Positions 1 to 9,106 are shown, counted from the first letter of the stretch. The stretch: DNA of 64,000 bases from Arthrobacter globiformis (GCF_003261175.1 NZ_QLNP01000105.1:124001-188000); one strand, 5' to 3'. The notes: generated by a model from the sequence alone, not told the origin. A program made the numbers and translations.

Positions 1-1
1 G

Positions 2-253
2 CGACGGAGACTCGGCCTGGCCAGCGCGCTGCGGGGGTTGGCGCGGGACAGGGCAGAACTCACCGTCCTGATGGCGGGCCGGACACCGGATGTGCAGCTC
101 TCGGGTGTGATTGACAGGGTGGGGCGGGACTTTTTTGACCTCGCCATGACGCTGCCGGGAGAAGCGCGGAGGGCTGGCCGGGTTGCCGATGTGGCAACGG
201 TTCCGTTTCGGGCCCTGAGCGCGCTCCGGTCACGGCGCGGAGGGGAGCTCTGA
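2..253 (+). CDS. C-terminal end of an unidentified protein (5' truncated by window edge)
   Basis: The reading frame is open from the first bases of the window to a TGA at 251-253, giving about 83 residues with no start codon that must be used, so the gene begins upstream. The residues are rich in Arg, Ala and Leu with a short beta-rich stretch (VQLSGVIDRVGRDFFDLA) that resembles small LSm/SH3-like tails of actinobacterial proteins of unknown role. No catalytic motif or membrane segment is visible. It is followed by a convergent helix-turn-helix gene. I cannot assign a function. Codon usage looks native and the frame is real; the identity is unknown. Confidence 0.6.
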   Translation, partial: RRRLGLASALRGLARDRAELTVLMAGRTPDVQLSGVIDRVGRDFFDLAMTLPGEARRAGRVADVATVPFRALSALRSRRGGEL

Positions 254-300
254 CCGCCCCAGGCAGGGAACGAAGCGTCCAGCCCGGAAACCGCCCGTGC

Positions 301-516
301 TCAAACCGACTTGGACTTGGCCTCTTGAATCATGCGGCTTGCCTCGGCATACCGCTCTTCGATGTACTGCTCGAGCATCTTCTCCTCAACCCGCCACTGG
401 CCGCGGCCACCCACCTGGATCGCCTTCAGTTCGCCGCTGCGGACGAGGGCATACGCTGCCGGCGCATTGATCTGAAGCTGCTCGGCTACATCTGCAAGCG
501 TAAGGAATCGGGGCAT
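301..516 (-). CDS. Small excisionase-type helix-turn-helix DNA-binding protein
   Basis: A 71-residue protein. Residues 5-44 form an excisionase/MerR-like winged helix: TLADVAEQLQI, then a recognition helix around AAYALVRSGELKA and a wing containing GGRGQWRV. Residues 45-71 are a charged helical tail. This fold is shared by phage Xis proteins and by chromosomal regulators such as BldC. No integrase or prophage gene is nearby, so a chromosomal regulator is more likely. The ATG at 516 is chosen because the domain starts at once; the frame stays open upstream without coding character. It is divergent from the cpaB-like gene, and a TTATCCACA box lies between them, which makes it a candidate regulator of the pilus genes (inference). 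Confidence 0.75.
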   Translation of the reverse strand: MPRFLTLADVAEQLQINAPAAYALVRSGELKAIQVGGRGQWRVEEKMLEQYIEERYAEASRMIQEAKSKSV

Positions 517-553
517 AGTCCAATTGTGCCACCGCTGGTCGCGGATGATGCCG

Positions 554-562
554 TTATCCACA
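554..562 (+). promoter_or_regulatory. TTATCCACA box ahead of the cpaB-like gene
   Basis: The 9-mer TTATCCACA lies about 107 bp upstream of the cpaB-like start and 38 bp upstream of the divergent HTH gene. The same 9-mer in the same orientation precedes cpaF (35603-35611) and the FHA/FtsK gene (14437-14445, minus strand). It equals the classical DnaA-box consensus, so DnaA or an unknown pilus regulator could bind it. The sequence match is certain; its function is inference. Confidence 0.45.
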
Positions 563-669
563 GTTTGATGTTGTTTGCCTGAATACCTTTCCGATTGGGC
601 AGGCATGCCGTAACAATGATCATGACCGGCGCGATTGAAGCGCCCAGGCGCCAAGGGGGAGCAGTACGC

Positions 670-1314
670 ATGAGTGGAAGCACGGCGGCGACCGGAGCCC
701 GGCTGAAGAAGCCTTCCTGGAAGGACCCGAGGCTTCTGGTGGGCGTGCTCCTTGTCCTCGCCTCCGTTGTCGGAGTCGTTGCACTCGTCGGCAGCGCGGA
801 TCGGACCACAGAGGTGTTCGCCGCCCGTGAGGCGATCGCAGTCGGTCAGAAACTCACCCCTGAAAACATCGGCCGCGTGAAGGTGCGCCTGGGCGACGTC
901 GAAGCGCACTATGTCACAGCGGCGTCTGGCGTTCCCGATGGCCAGGTGGCGGTCCAGCGGATTGCCAAGGACCAGTTGGTTCCCCGTGAAAGCCTGGGCA
1001 GTGTCGACGCACTGGACCGGAAACCCGTGGCCGTCACGGTTCAGGAGGCCTTGCCGGAGCAGGCCGTTGCGGGCACCCGGGTTGACGTCTGGGTCTCCAT
1101 GCCCGACGCCCGGAACGGTTTTGCCGAACCGAAGCTGCTGCTCCCGGGCGCAGAGATCGCAGAGGTCTCACAAGGATCCACCGCCCTTGGCGCTTCGAAA
1201 TCGACGGTCCTGATGGTTCTGGTGGGAAACGAGCAGATGGCCTCCCTCCTCGGCGCGCAGGCGAACGAAGCCAAAATCTCCGTAGTGTGGAATCCCGGCG
1301 GGGCCGCCAAGTGA
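670..1314 (+). CDS. cpaB: CpaB/RcpC-like SAF-domain protein of the Flp/Tad pilus
   Basis: A 214-residue protein with a short cytoplasmic N-terminus, one membrane helix at about residues 22-44 (LLVGVLLVLASVVGVVAL), then a SAF domain at about 47-115. SAF domains are typical of the Flp pilus assembly factor CpaB/RcpC, which acts at the envelope with the secretion ATPase. The ATG at 670 is preceded by AAGGGGGA about 9 nt upstream; an in-frame ATG at 595 lacks such a site. The stop codon overlaps the GTG of the next gene (TadZ-like), implying translational coupling. The ATPase, platform and pilin genes are not here but at 35.7-40.5 kb. The family assignment is good; the exact role in the pilus is inferred from the partner genes. 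Confidence 0.8.
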   Translation: MSGSTAATGARLKKPSWKDPRLLVGVLLVLASVVGVVALVGSADRTTEVFAAREAIAVGQKLTPENIGRVKVRLGDVEAHYVTAASGVPDGQVAVQRIAKDQLVPRESLGSVDALDRKPVAVTVQEALPEQAVAGTRVDVWVSMPDARNGFAEPKLLLPGAEIAEVSQGSTALGASKSTVLMVLVGNEQMASLLGAQANEAKISVVWNPGGAAK

Positions 1315-2639
1315 GTATTCCGGTTGTCACCGTCGGCGAGTCGCAGGAAGATCTGGTGGGCGGACTGGAGCGGCTCCACGGTCCCGTCACAGTAGTCCGG
1401 CGCTGCGCGGAACTCGCAGAACTGCTGGCTGCCTGCCAGAGCGGGCTCGCCCGGGCAGCTGTTGTAGCCGAGGGAAGTCAGGACCTGACTGCATCGCTGG
1501 TGGACAGGCTCGCCGCAGTAGGCGTAGTGATCATTGCCCTGACCGACAGCCCTGAGGAGCGATTGAGGCTCCGCGGGATCGGAGTCACCGCGGCGCCTCT
1601 GACCGTTGAATCCACAGCCCTGGCGGAGAGCATTGCCGACGCCGTAGGCAGGCACGCGAGCTCGAGCCCGGCAGGGCTGACTCCCGGCGGCGGTCCCGGT
1701 TACAGCACGGGTTTCGCGGATGCCGGTGCGGCCCTGCGCCCGGAGGCTGACGACGCCGAATCGGAGCCGGTTCCTGTCGGAACCGGCAGGGTTCTGGCGG
1801 TGTGGGGGCCGGCCGGTGCACCCGGCAGAACACTGGTTGCCGTCAACGTCGCGGGGGAGCTGGCTGCGGAAGGCAAGTCCGTCCTGCTGGTCGACGCCGA
1901 CAGCTACGGGGCCAGTGTCGCGGGCGTCCTCGGGCTGCTCGACGACGCGGCGGGTCTGGCGCAGGCCTGCCGGCTGGCCGACCAGGGCCTCCTGGACAGG
2001 GAAGCACTGCTCCGTGTCGCCGTACCGGTTACTGCCACATCCGGGACTTTCCGGGTTCTGACCGGAATTACGCGGGCCGACCGCTGGACCGAGCTGCGGG
2101 CGGCCGCGCTGGCGCTGGTTCTGGACCGGGCGCGGGAAGTGGCCGACTTCATCGTGGTCGACGCCGGCTTCTGCCTTGAGGCCGACGAAGAGCTGAGTTT
2201 CGACACGATGGCACCGCGACGCAACGCCGCGACGCTCAGGAGCCTGGAGCTGGCCGATACCGTGATCGCGGTTGGCGCTGCAGACCCGGTCGGTGTTCCC
2301 CGCATGGTCAGGGGGCTGGCGGAGCTCGAAGGTGCAGTGCCGGGGGTGCGCCCCGAGGTGGTGCTAAACAAAGTGCGGGCCTCGGCTGTGGGCCGCTCAC
2401 CGGAACGTCAGCTCCGCGAGGCGTGGGACCGGTTTGGCCCGTCGGCGAGCATTAAAGCCTTCCTTCCGTGGGACCCTGGTGCAACAGACGCAGCGCTGCA
2501 ATCCGGTTCGTTGTTGCTGGAATCGGCTCCGGACTCCCGACTTCGTTCGGCGATTGCGGAATTGGTTTGTGCACCTGTCCAGCAAAAACGCCGATCCTCT
2601 GTGTTCTCCTCCACAGCAAGGCGCAGGCTGACGGGCTAG
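1311..2639 (+). CDS. tadZ: TadZ/CpaE-like ParA/MinD-family ATPase
   Basis: A 442-residue protein. Residues 1-110 resemble the receiver-like N-terminal domain of CpaE/TadZ proteins, and about 160-420 form a MinD/ParA-type domain with LLVDADSYG (Walker A' region) and FIVVDAG (Walker B). TadZ localises Flp pilus assembly at the cell pole. The expected deviant Walker A reads GPAGAPGRT, so the usual P-loop lysine is Arg and the preceding signature lysine is also missing; ATP binding may be altered. The GTG at 1311 overlaps the stop of the cpaB-like gene (GTGA). No further pilus gene follows: a glutamate dehydrogenase comes next. The family is well supported; the name rests on context. Confidence 0.8.
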   Translation: MSIPVVTVGESQEDLVGGLERLHGPVTVVRRCAELAELLAACQSGLARAAVVAEGSQDLTASLVDRLAAVGVVIIALTDSPEERLRLRGIGVTAAPLTVESTALAESIADAVGRHASSSPAGLTPGGGPGYSTGFADAGAALRPEADDAESEPVPVGTGRVLAVWGPAGAPGRTLVAVNVAGELAAEGKSVLLVDADSYGASVAGVLGLLDDAAGLAQACRLADQGLLDREALLRVAVPVTATSGTFRVLTGITRADRWTELRAAALALVLDRAREVADFIVVDAGFCLEADEELSFDTMAPRRNAATLRSLELADTVIAVGAADPVGVPRMVRGLAELEGAVPGVRPEVVLNKVRASAVGRSPERQLREAWDRFGPSASIKAFLPWDPGATDAALQSGSLLLESAPDSRLRSAIAELVCAPVQQKRRSSVFSSTARRRLTG

Positions 2640-2698
2640 GCTCACGGTGAGGGCTGCAAGGAAGCAGCCGCGAACTGTTTTGATGGAGGCGTGTGTCG

Positions 2699-5600
2699 AT
2701 GTCGTCTGGGTCCAGCGTGGAGGATCAGTCCCGTTCAGTCGGAGCCGAAGAAGGCTTCTTTGAGGACTACTACGAGCATCTGGCGGAGGAGGACGCGCGC
2801 GCTTATCCGCACGAGCTGCTGACAGCACGGGCTGAGACCCACCGCGCCGTCGGGTTTGAACGCCGGCCGGGGAGTGCCAACATCTCGATCGTTCCGGAGG
2901 GCGACCGCAGCGTTGTGTACATCGTCACCGACGACATGCCTTTCCTGGTGGATTCAGTTAACGCCGAGCTGGTCCGGCAGAATTCGGCCATCCACCTCGT
3001 TCAGCACCCCATGTTCGTGGTCACGCGCAACCGCGAAACCAACGAACTCGTCAAGGTGGACAGGATCCCGTCCAGCATCGGCCTCTCCAGCGGCGACACA
3101 GCGGCGCTGCCCGTCCTGTCCCACCTGATCGCACAGGGCGACAACGCGTCCCACATGGAATCCTGGATTGCCGTTGAGATCGGCCGCGCCAGTGACGAAG
3201 CCGCTGACCGGCTGCAGGAAGGGCTGGAACGCGTCCTCGGAGACGTCCGGGCCGCCGTCGAAGACTGGCCCAAAATGCGCAACAAGGCGCTGCAGATCGC
3301 CCAGGACCTGGACAAGGTGGCGCACTCGGCTCAGATCGCAGAGCTGCGCCAGGCCCAGGACTTGCTTCGCTGGCTCGACGAGGGCAACTTCACCTTCCTC
3401 GGCTACCGGGAATATGACCTGGTCAACGAAGAAGGCGAGGATGTCCTGGAACTGCGCGAGGGCAGCGGCCTGGGCCTGCTGCGGGCGCACCACGATACCC
3501 ATCAGGTGCAGCATCTCACCGACGCGGGCAGGCGCAAGGCCCGCGAAAAGCGCGCTCTGGTCATCACCAAGGCCAATTCCCGCTCAACAGTGCACCGGCC
3601 TGCATACCTGGACTACGTCGGCGTGAAAAGCTTCGATGCCGCCGGGAACGTCAACGGCGAGCAGCGGTTCATCGGACTGTTTGCCACCAGCGCCTACACG
3701 GACTCGGTGCGCAATATCCCGATTGTCCGGGAAAAGGTCGAGGCTGTGCTGCGCGGTGCCGGTTTTCCGCCGGACTCGCATTCCGGGAAGGACCTGCTGG
3801 GCATCTTGGAAACGTACCCGCGCGACGAGCTCTTCCAGATTGAAATTCCCGATCTCGCCGCGACGGCAGCGGGAATCCAGCGGCTGCAGGAACGGCGCCG
3901 GACCCGTCTGTTCCTGCGGCCGGATATCTACGGACGGTTCATGTCCGCCGTCGTCTACCTCCCTCGTGACAGGTACACCACGAACGTCCGGCTGAGGATC
4001 GAACAGGAACTCCGCGAGACGTTCCACGCGGAGTCCATTGACTTTGAGGCGAGGATGACCGAATCCGCCCTCGCCCGCCTGTTCTTCCGCATCCGCCTGC
4101 CCAAGGGCGAGGACGTCAGCCACGTCAACACCGATGCGCTGGAAAAGAGGCTCGTCCGTGCTGCCCGGTCCTGGAGTGAAGGGATCGCCGAGGTGCTCCG
4201 CGAGCGGAGCTCTGACGACGGCGCCAATGAACTGGCGGCCATCTGGGCCGAGGCTTTCCCGGCGGGCTACCGCGTCGACTACGAGATAGAAGATGCCCTC
4301 GAGGACATCGCCCGGTTTGAAGAGTACGGGGCCGAAGCGGAGAGAACTGTTGGCGCCCGGCAGGAACGGCCGGGAGTCCATGTCTATCTTCCCGAAGGCG
4401 CCGGTGCCACCCTCGAGGAGGACGCCAGGGTCAAGCTGTACATGCTGGAGCCGAAGAGCCTGAGCCAGATCCTTCCCTATTTCCACAACCTGGGGCTGGA
4501 GGTGCTGGACGAGCGGCCGTTCGAGATCGAGACTGCCGACCGGCGGGACTTCTTCCTCTACGACCTCGGACTGAAGTACCCGGCCGGAGTGGACCCGGTG
4601 TCCACGGGCCGGCTGCTGGCGGATTCCTTCGGGGCGGCGGTTTCCGGCGGTGTCGAATCCGACAGTTTTGACCGGCTGGTGCTCCGCGAGGGCATGACGT
4701 GGCGCCAGGTTATCGTGCTGCGGGCCTACGCCAAGTACATGCGGCAAATGGGAAACACCAACTCGTTTGAGTTCATGGCCGATACCCTGCTGGCCAATCC
4801 GGAGGTCACCCGCGGACTCATTGCCCTGTTCGAGGCACGCTTCGACCCCAGCCTGCCCGAGGCCGAGCGGGCGCAGAAGCAGGCAACCGTCCGCGCCCAG
4901 CTGGCGACGTCCATCGACGATGTCGCTACCCTGGACGCCGACCGCGTGGTGCGGACGTTCACGAACCTGATCGAATCAACGCTGCGCACCAACTTCTACC
5001 AGGACAAGCCGCACCTGAGCTTCAAGCTCAACCCCTCGACCATCGAAGGGCTGCCCTTCCCTCGGCCCATGTTCGAAATCTGGGTCTACTCCCCGCGGGT
5101 CGAGGGCGTTCACCTGCGCTTCGGCAAGGTGGCCCGCGGCGGGCTCCGCTGGTCGGACCGCCGGGAAGACTTCCGAACGGAAATCCTGGGTCTGGTCAAG
5201 GCGCAGACGGTTAAGAATGCCGTCATCGTTCCAACGGGCGCAAAGGGCGGGTTCTTCGCCAAGCGGCTGCCGGATCCCGCCAAGGACAGGTCGGCCTGGA
5301 TGGCAGAGGGCGTCGAAAGCTACAAGACGTTCATCCGCGGACTGCTGGACATCACGGACAACCTCGTCACGGAAGCCGACGGCGAACGGCTCGTCCCGCC
5401 GTCGAGCGTTGTACGGCACGACGGTGACGACTCCTACCTGGTGGTCGCGGCGGACAAGGGCACGGCGTCCTTTTCTGACATTGCTAACGGACTGGCCGCC
5501 GACTACGGATTCTGGCTGGGCGACGCCTTCGCCTCCGGCGGTTCGGTGGGGTATGACCACAAGGCCATGGGCATCACGGCCCGGGGTGCCTGGGAGTCGG

Positions 5601-7552
5601 TCAAGCGGCACTTCAGCGAGCTGGACCTGGACACCCAGTCCGAGCCCTTCACCGTGGTCGGTGTCGGCGACATGTCCGGGGACGTCTTCGGCAACGGTAT
5701 GCTCCTGTCCAAGCACATCCGGCTGCTCGCGGCCTTCGACCACCGGCACATTTTCCTCGATCCGAACCCGGACGAGGCAACCTCCTACACGGAACGCCAG
5801 CGGCTGTTTGAGCTGCCCCGGTCGTCCTGGGACGACTACGACAAGAGCCTGATCAGCGAAGGCGGCGGTGTCTACCCGAGGCAGGCCAAGTCGATTCCGG
5901 TCTCGACCCAGGTCCGCTCCGCGCTGGGCTTGCCGGAGGACACGACACAGCTCAGCCCGCCCGAACTCCTGCGCGCCATCCTGCTCGCACCCGCCGACCT
6001 GCTCTACAACGGCGGCATCGGCACCTACGTGAAGGCCAGTTCCGAGACGCACGCCATGGTGGGCGACAAGTCCAACGATGCCATCCGGGTAGATGGCCGC
6101 GACCTTCGGGTCAAGGTCGTGGGCGAGGGCGGAAACCTCGGCATGACGCAGCGCGGCCGTATCGAAGCGGCGCTGCAGGGCGTCATCCTGAACACCGATG
6201 CCATCGACAACTCCGCCGGCGTCGACTGCTCTGACCATGAGGTCAACATCAAGATCTTCGTGGACCGGATGGTGGCTGCCGGCAAGCTCGACGCCGCCGA
6301 GCGCTCGGACTTCCTCGCGGCGATGACCGACGAAGTGGGCCGGCTGGTCCTGGAAGACAACATCGACCAGAACATCCTGCTCCTGAATGACCGCCAGAAG
6401 GTCGCGGAGTGGAGCCCGAGCTACGAGCGGCTGATGGACTGGCTGGAGAAGACGGCGGACCTGAACCGGGACCTGGAGGCGCTGCCGTCCACCGCTGCCC
6501 TGCGCGAACGGCTCGAGCAGGGGCAGGGCCTCACCTCACCGGAACTGTCCGTGCTGGCCGCCTACGCCAAGATCGAACTGGCGACGGCCCTGCGCGACAG
6601 CGACCTGGCCGACGACCCGTGGTTCCGCACGACGCTCCGGCAGTACTTCCCGGTGCAGCTTCGGGAGAGATTCGACGCCGAACTGGACACCCATCCGCTG
6701 CGACGGGAAATCATCGCAACGGTCGTGGCCAACGACATGATCAATCTGGGCGGCATCACCTTTGCCTTCCGGACCATGGAGGAGACCTCGGCGAGCGAGG
6801 TGGCTGTGGCCAAGGCGTTCGTGGCACTGCGGGAAATCTACGAGCTCGACGTCATGGTGTCCGAACTCAACGACCTGCCCGCCTCGTTCCCCACTGAGCA
6901 CTGGAGCGCCGTCCACCTCGATGTCCGTCGGCTGCTGGACCGTTCGGTGCGCTGGGTCCTTGCCCAGGGCAGCGCGTCGCGGCCCATCGCCGACATCGTC
7001 GCCGAGTTCCAGCCGCCAATGGAACCCATGCGGGCCCGGCTGTTGGACTACCTGCGCGGTGACGACCGCGAGCGCGTTGCCTCTTGGCTTGAGAAGGCGC
7101 GGTCGTGGGGCGTGCCCGAGGACCTGGGCCACCGCTGGGCAGAGCTGTTCGAGAGCTTCGTCCTGCTTGACATCGCAAAAATCGCGCACAGCCGCAAGGA
7201 GCCGGTGGAGGACATCGCCAACGTCTACTACACGGTGTTCAACCGGTTCCACGTGGACTCCCTGCTGGAGCGGATCAGTTCCCTGCCCCGGGCGGACCGC
7301 TGGCAGGCCCTGGCCCGTGCAGCTCTGCGCGATGACCTCTACTCGACCGTCTCAGACATGACCACGGCGGTCCTGGACTCGACCGACGAAGGGTCGCCGG
7401 CCGAGGACAGGCTTAGGGCCTGGGAGCAGCTGAACGCGGAACATTTGGGCCGGGCGAAGAGCATGTTCGATGAGGTCAACGCCCTCGAAGCGGACGACAT
7501 GGCCTCGCTCTCGGTAGCATTGAGGCTCTTGAGGTCAATCGTCCGACGCTAG
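2699..7552 (+). CDS. gdh: NAD-specific glutamate dehydrogenase, large (about 180 kDa) class
   Basis: A 1617-residue enzyme of the L_180 class, known from Streptomyces, Mycobacterium and Pseudomonas, which oxidises glutamate to 2-oxoglutarate and ammonia with NAD. The N-terminal half carries the ACT-like regulatory region. The dehydrogenase core lies at about residues 720-1220, with KVARGGLRWSDR and the substrate-lysine motif PTGAKGGFF near residue 845, followed by the NAD-binding region (VVGVGDMSGDVFGNG). The length matches the family. The ATG at 2699 has GGAGG at 2685-2689 with 9-nt spacing; a GTG at 2693 is too close to that site. The gene stands alone between tadZ and pdtaS. The function is confident. 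Confidence 0.95.
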   Translation: MSSGSSVEDQSRSVGAEEGFFEDYYEHLAEEDARAYPHELLTARAETHRAVGFERRPGSANISIVPEGDRSVVYIVTDDMPFLVDSVNAELVRQNSAIHLVQHPMFVVTRNRETNELVKVDRIPSSIGLSSGDTAALPVLSHLIAQGDNASHMESWIAVEIGRASDEAADRLQEGLERVLGDVRAAVEDWPKMRNKALQIAQDLDKVAHSAQIAELRQAQDLLRWLDEGNFTFLGYREYDLVNEEGEDVLELREGSGLGLLRAHHDTHQVQHLTDAGRRKAREKRALVITKANSRSTVHRPAYLDYVGVKSFDAAGNVNGEQRFIGLFATSAYTDSVRNIPIVREKVEAVLRGAGFPPDSHSGKDLLGILETYPRDELFQIEIPDLAATAAGIQRLQERRRTRLFLRPDIYGRFMSAVVYLPRDRYTTNVRLRIEQELRETFHAESIDFEARMTESALARLFFRIRLPKGEDVSHVNTDALEKRLVRAARSWSEGIAEVLRERSSDDGANELAAIWAEAFPAGYRVDYEIEDALEDIARFEEYGAEAERTVGARQERPGVHVYLPEGAGATLEEDARVKLYMLEPKSLSQILPYFHNLGLEVLDERPFEIETADRRDFFLYDLGLKYPAGVDPVSTGRLLADSFGAAVSGGVESDSFDRLVLREGMTWRQVIVLRAYAKYMRQMGNTNSFEFMADTLLANPEVTRGLIALFEARFDPSLPEAERAQKQATVRAQLATSIDDVATLDADRVVRTFTNLIESTLRTNFYQDKPHLSFKLNPSTIEGLPFPRPMFEIWVYSPRVEGVHLRFGKVARGGLRWSDRREDFRTEILGLVKAQTVKNAVIVPTGAKGGFFAKRLPDPAKDRSAWMAEGVESYKTFIRGLLDITDNLVTEADGERLVPPSSVVRHDGDDSYLVVAADKGTASFSDIANGLAADYGFWLGDAFASGGSVGYDHKAMGITARGAWESVKRHFSELDLDTQSEPFTVVGVGDMSGDVFGNGMLLSKHIRLLAAFDHRHIFLDPNPDEATSYTERQRLFELPRSSWDDYDKSLISEGGGVYPRQAKSIPVSTQVRSALGLPEDTTQLSPPELLRAILLAPADLLYNGGIGTYVKASSETHAMVGDKSNDAIRVDGRDLRVKVVGEGGNLGMTQRGRIEAALQGVILNTDAIDNSAGVDCSDHEVNIKIFVDRMVAAGKLDAAERSDFLAAMTDEVGRLVLEDNIDQNILLLNDRQKVAEWSPSYERLMDWLEKTADLNRDLEALPSTAALRERLEQGQGLTSPELSVLAAYAKIELATALRDSDLADDPWFRTTLRQYFPVQLRERFDAELDTHPLRREIIATVVANDMINLGGITFAFRTMEETSASEVAVAKAFVALREIYELDVMVSELNDLPASFPTEHWSAVHLDVRRLLDRSVRWVLAQGSASRPIADIVAEFQPPMEPMRARLLDYLRGDDRERVASWLEKARSWGVPEDLGHRWAELFESFVLLDIAKIAHSRKEPVEDIANVYYTVFNRFHVDSLLERISSLPRADRWQALARAALRDDLYSTVSDMTTAVLDSTDEGSPAEDRLRAWEQLNAEHLGRAKSMFDEVNALEADDMASLSVALRLLRSIVRR

Positions 7553-7586
7553 GACAAGGTCCCGCCGTCGAAAAACTGGAGGTGCA

Positions 7587-9056
7587 GTGGCAATCTTTAC
7601 GGACCCCATCAGGGAGCACGCTGATTTTGGGCCGGGGGATGCCGAGTGGCTGCACCTCCTGGTGGGCGACTGGCAGATGGTGGCCGATCTTGCGTTTGCC
7701 GACCTGGCCCTGTGGTTTCCCCACCCGGAGCACGGCTACGTTGCCTTGGCACATGTGAGGCCCTCCACGACGCATACGGTGTTCCACGCCGACTTCGTCG
7801 GGGAGGGCATCCGCTCGGACCTGCAGCCGCTGGTGGACAAGGCGTGGGAGAGCCGCACCATTGAGCGTTCCAGCGAGACGAACTGGAGCAGCGACATGGC
7901 ACTGCGGGTCGAAGCCGTGCCGATGGTCAGGAACGGCCGGACGTTGGCGGTGGTCACCTCACACATGGACCTCTCGAGCTCGCGGATGCCGTCCAGGCTG
8001 GAGCTGACCTACCGCCAGTGTGCCTATGACCTGCTGCGCATGGGCACACTGGGCCTCTGGCCGGACTTCGCCTCGCCGACCGGCTCCCGCCGCGGTGCCC
8101 CGCGCGTTGGTGATGGCCTGATCCGCCTCGACGCAGAGGGCATCGTGCAGTACGCCAGCCCGAACGGGGTCTCGGCGTTCCGGCGCCTCGGCGACGGCGA
8201 ATCCCTCGAAGGGCGCTCGCTGGCTGAAGTCACCGCGGGCCTGCTGAAGGACCGCCGCATGGTGGACGAGACGCTGCCTCTTGTAGTCACAGGGCGGATG
8301 CCGTGGCGAAGCGAGATTGAATCCCGCGGCGTCAGCCTGTCGCTGCGCGCCATCCCGCTCCGCGACGAGCAGCAGCGTTTCGGTGCGCTGGTCCTCTGTC
8401 GTGACGTGTCCGAGCTGCGGCGCCGCGAGATGGAGCTGGTCACGAAGGATGCCACGATCCGTGAAATCCACCACCGGGTCAAGAACAACCTGCAGACCGT
8501 TGCCGCGCTGCTGCGCATGCAGTCCCGTCGAATGGTCAGTGACGAGGCAAAGCAGGGGCTGGAACAGGCCATGCGGCGCGTGGCAACAATTGCGCTGGTG
8601 CACGAAACGCTCTCGCAGGGGCTGACCCAAAGCGTCGATTTTGATGAACTGATCGGACGCCAGTTCCGCCTTTCCGCGGAAGTGGCTTCACCATCCCAGC
8701 AAGTCCGGACGCAGCGGTCAGGGTTGTTCGGTGAGCTTCCCAGCGACTTCGCGACGCCGCTGGCGCTGGTGATCAACGAACTCGTCACCAATGCCGTCGA
8801 GCACGGACTGGAGGGACGCACCGGCACGGTGTGGTTGCTGGCCGACCGTTCAGCTGGCGACGACGATGAGGAACTGCTCACCGTCACTGTGGCGGACGAT
8901 GGCGTGGGCCTTCCGGAGACGCCCCATGTGGAGGGCCTCGGGCTGCAGATTGTCCGGACGCTGGTCACGAGCGAGCTTGGCGGTACCATCCAGTGGCAGC
9001 CCCGCGAGGGCGGCGGCACGGCGGTGCAGATTGTCCTGAGTCTGGCAAACCGCTAG
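7587..9056 (+). CDS. pdtaS: PdtaS-type sensor histidine kinase
   Basis: A 489-residue soluble kinase. An N-terminal GAF-like domain (about 1-150) and a PAS domain (about 185-280) are followed by HisKA_2 with the motif EIHHRVKNNLQ, where the phospho-accepting His is about residue 296, and by a HATPase_c domain with NELVTNAVEHG and DDGVGLP. This order is that of PdtaS, which in Mycobacterium tuberculosis phosphorylates the ANTAR-type RNA-binding antiterminator PdtaR. No membrane helix is seen. The GTG at 7587 has CTGGAGG just upstream. whiB1 lies convergently downstream; in M. tuberculosis the two genes are also neighbours. The response regulator is not in the window. Confidence 0.9.
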   Translation: MAIFTDPIREHADFGPGDAEWLHLLVGDWQMVADLAFADLALWFPHPEHGYVALAHVRPSTTHTVFHADFVGEGIRSDLQPLVDKAWESRTIERSSETNWSSDMALRVEAVPMVRNGRTLAVVTSHMDLSSSRMPSRLELTYRQCAYDLLRMGTLGLWPDFASPTGSRRGAPRVGDGLIRLDAEGIVQYASPNGVSAFRRLGDGESLEGRSLAEVTAGLLKDRRMVDETLPLVVTGRMPWRSEIESRGVSLSLRAIPLRDEQQRFGALVLCRDVSELRRREMELVTKDATIREIHHRVKNNLQTVAALLRMQSRRMVSDEAKQGLEQAMRRVATIALVHETLSQGLTQSVDFDELIGRQFRLSAEVASPSQQVRTQRSGLFGELPSDFATPLALVINELVTNAVEHGLEGRTGTVWLLADRSAGDDDEELLTVTVADDGVGLPETPHVEGLGLQIVRTLVTSELGGTIQWQPREGGGTAVQIVLSLANR

Positions 9057-9062
9057 CACGAC

Positions 9063-9106
9063 AAAGGCGACGGCCGCGGACCATAGGGTCCGCGGCCGTC
9101 GCCTTT
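9063..9106. terminator. Bidirectional intrinsic terminator between pdtaS and whiB1
   Basis: A perfect 20-bp inverted repeat (9063-9082 and 9087-9106) with a 4-nt ATAG loop ends in CTTTT on the plus strand. It sits between two convergent genes, so it can end transcription from both. Confidence 0.9.

Noticed and set aside
301-516. Excisionase fold read as evidence of a prophage or integrative element
   Set aside because: No integrase, attachment repeat or phage gene is nearby; the flanking genes are chromosomal.
3584-4747. 387-codon frame antisense to glutamate dehydrogenase
   Set aside because: It mirrors the codon bias of gdh; the translation has no domain and the plus-strand gene is certain.
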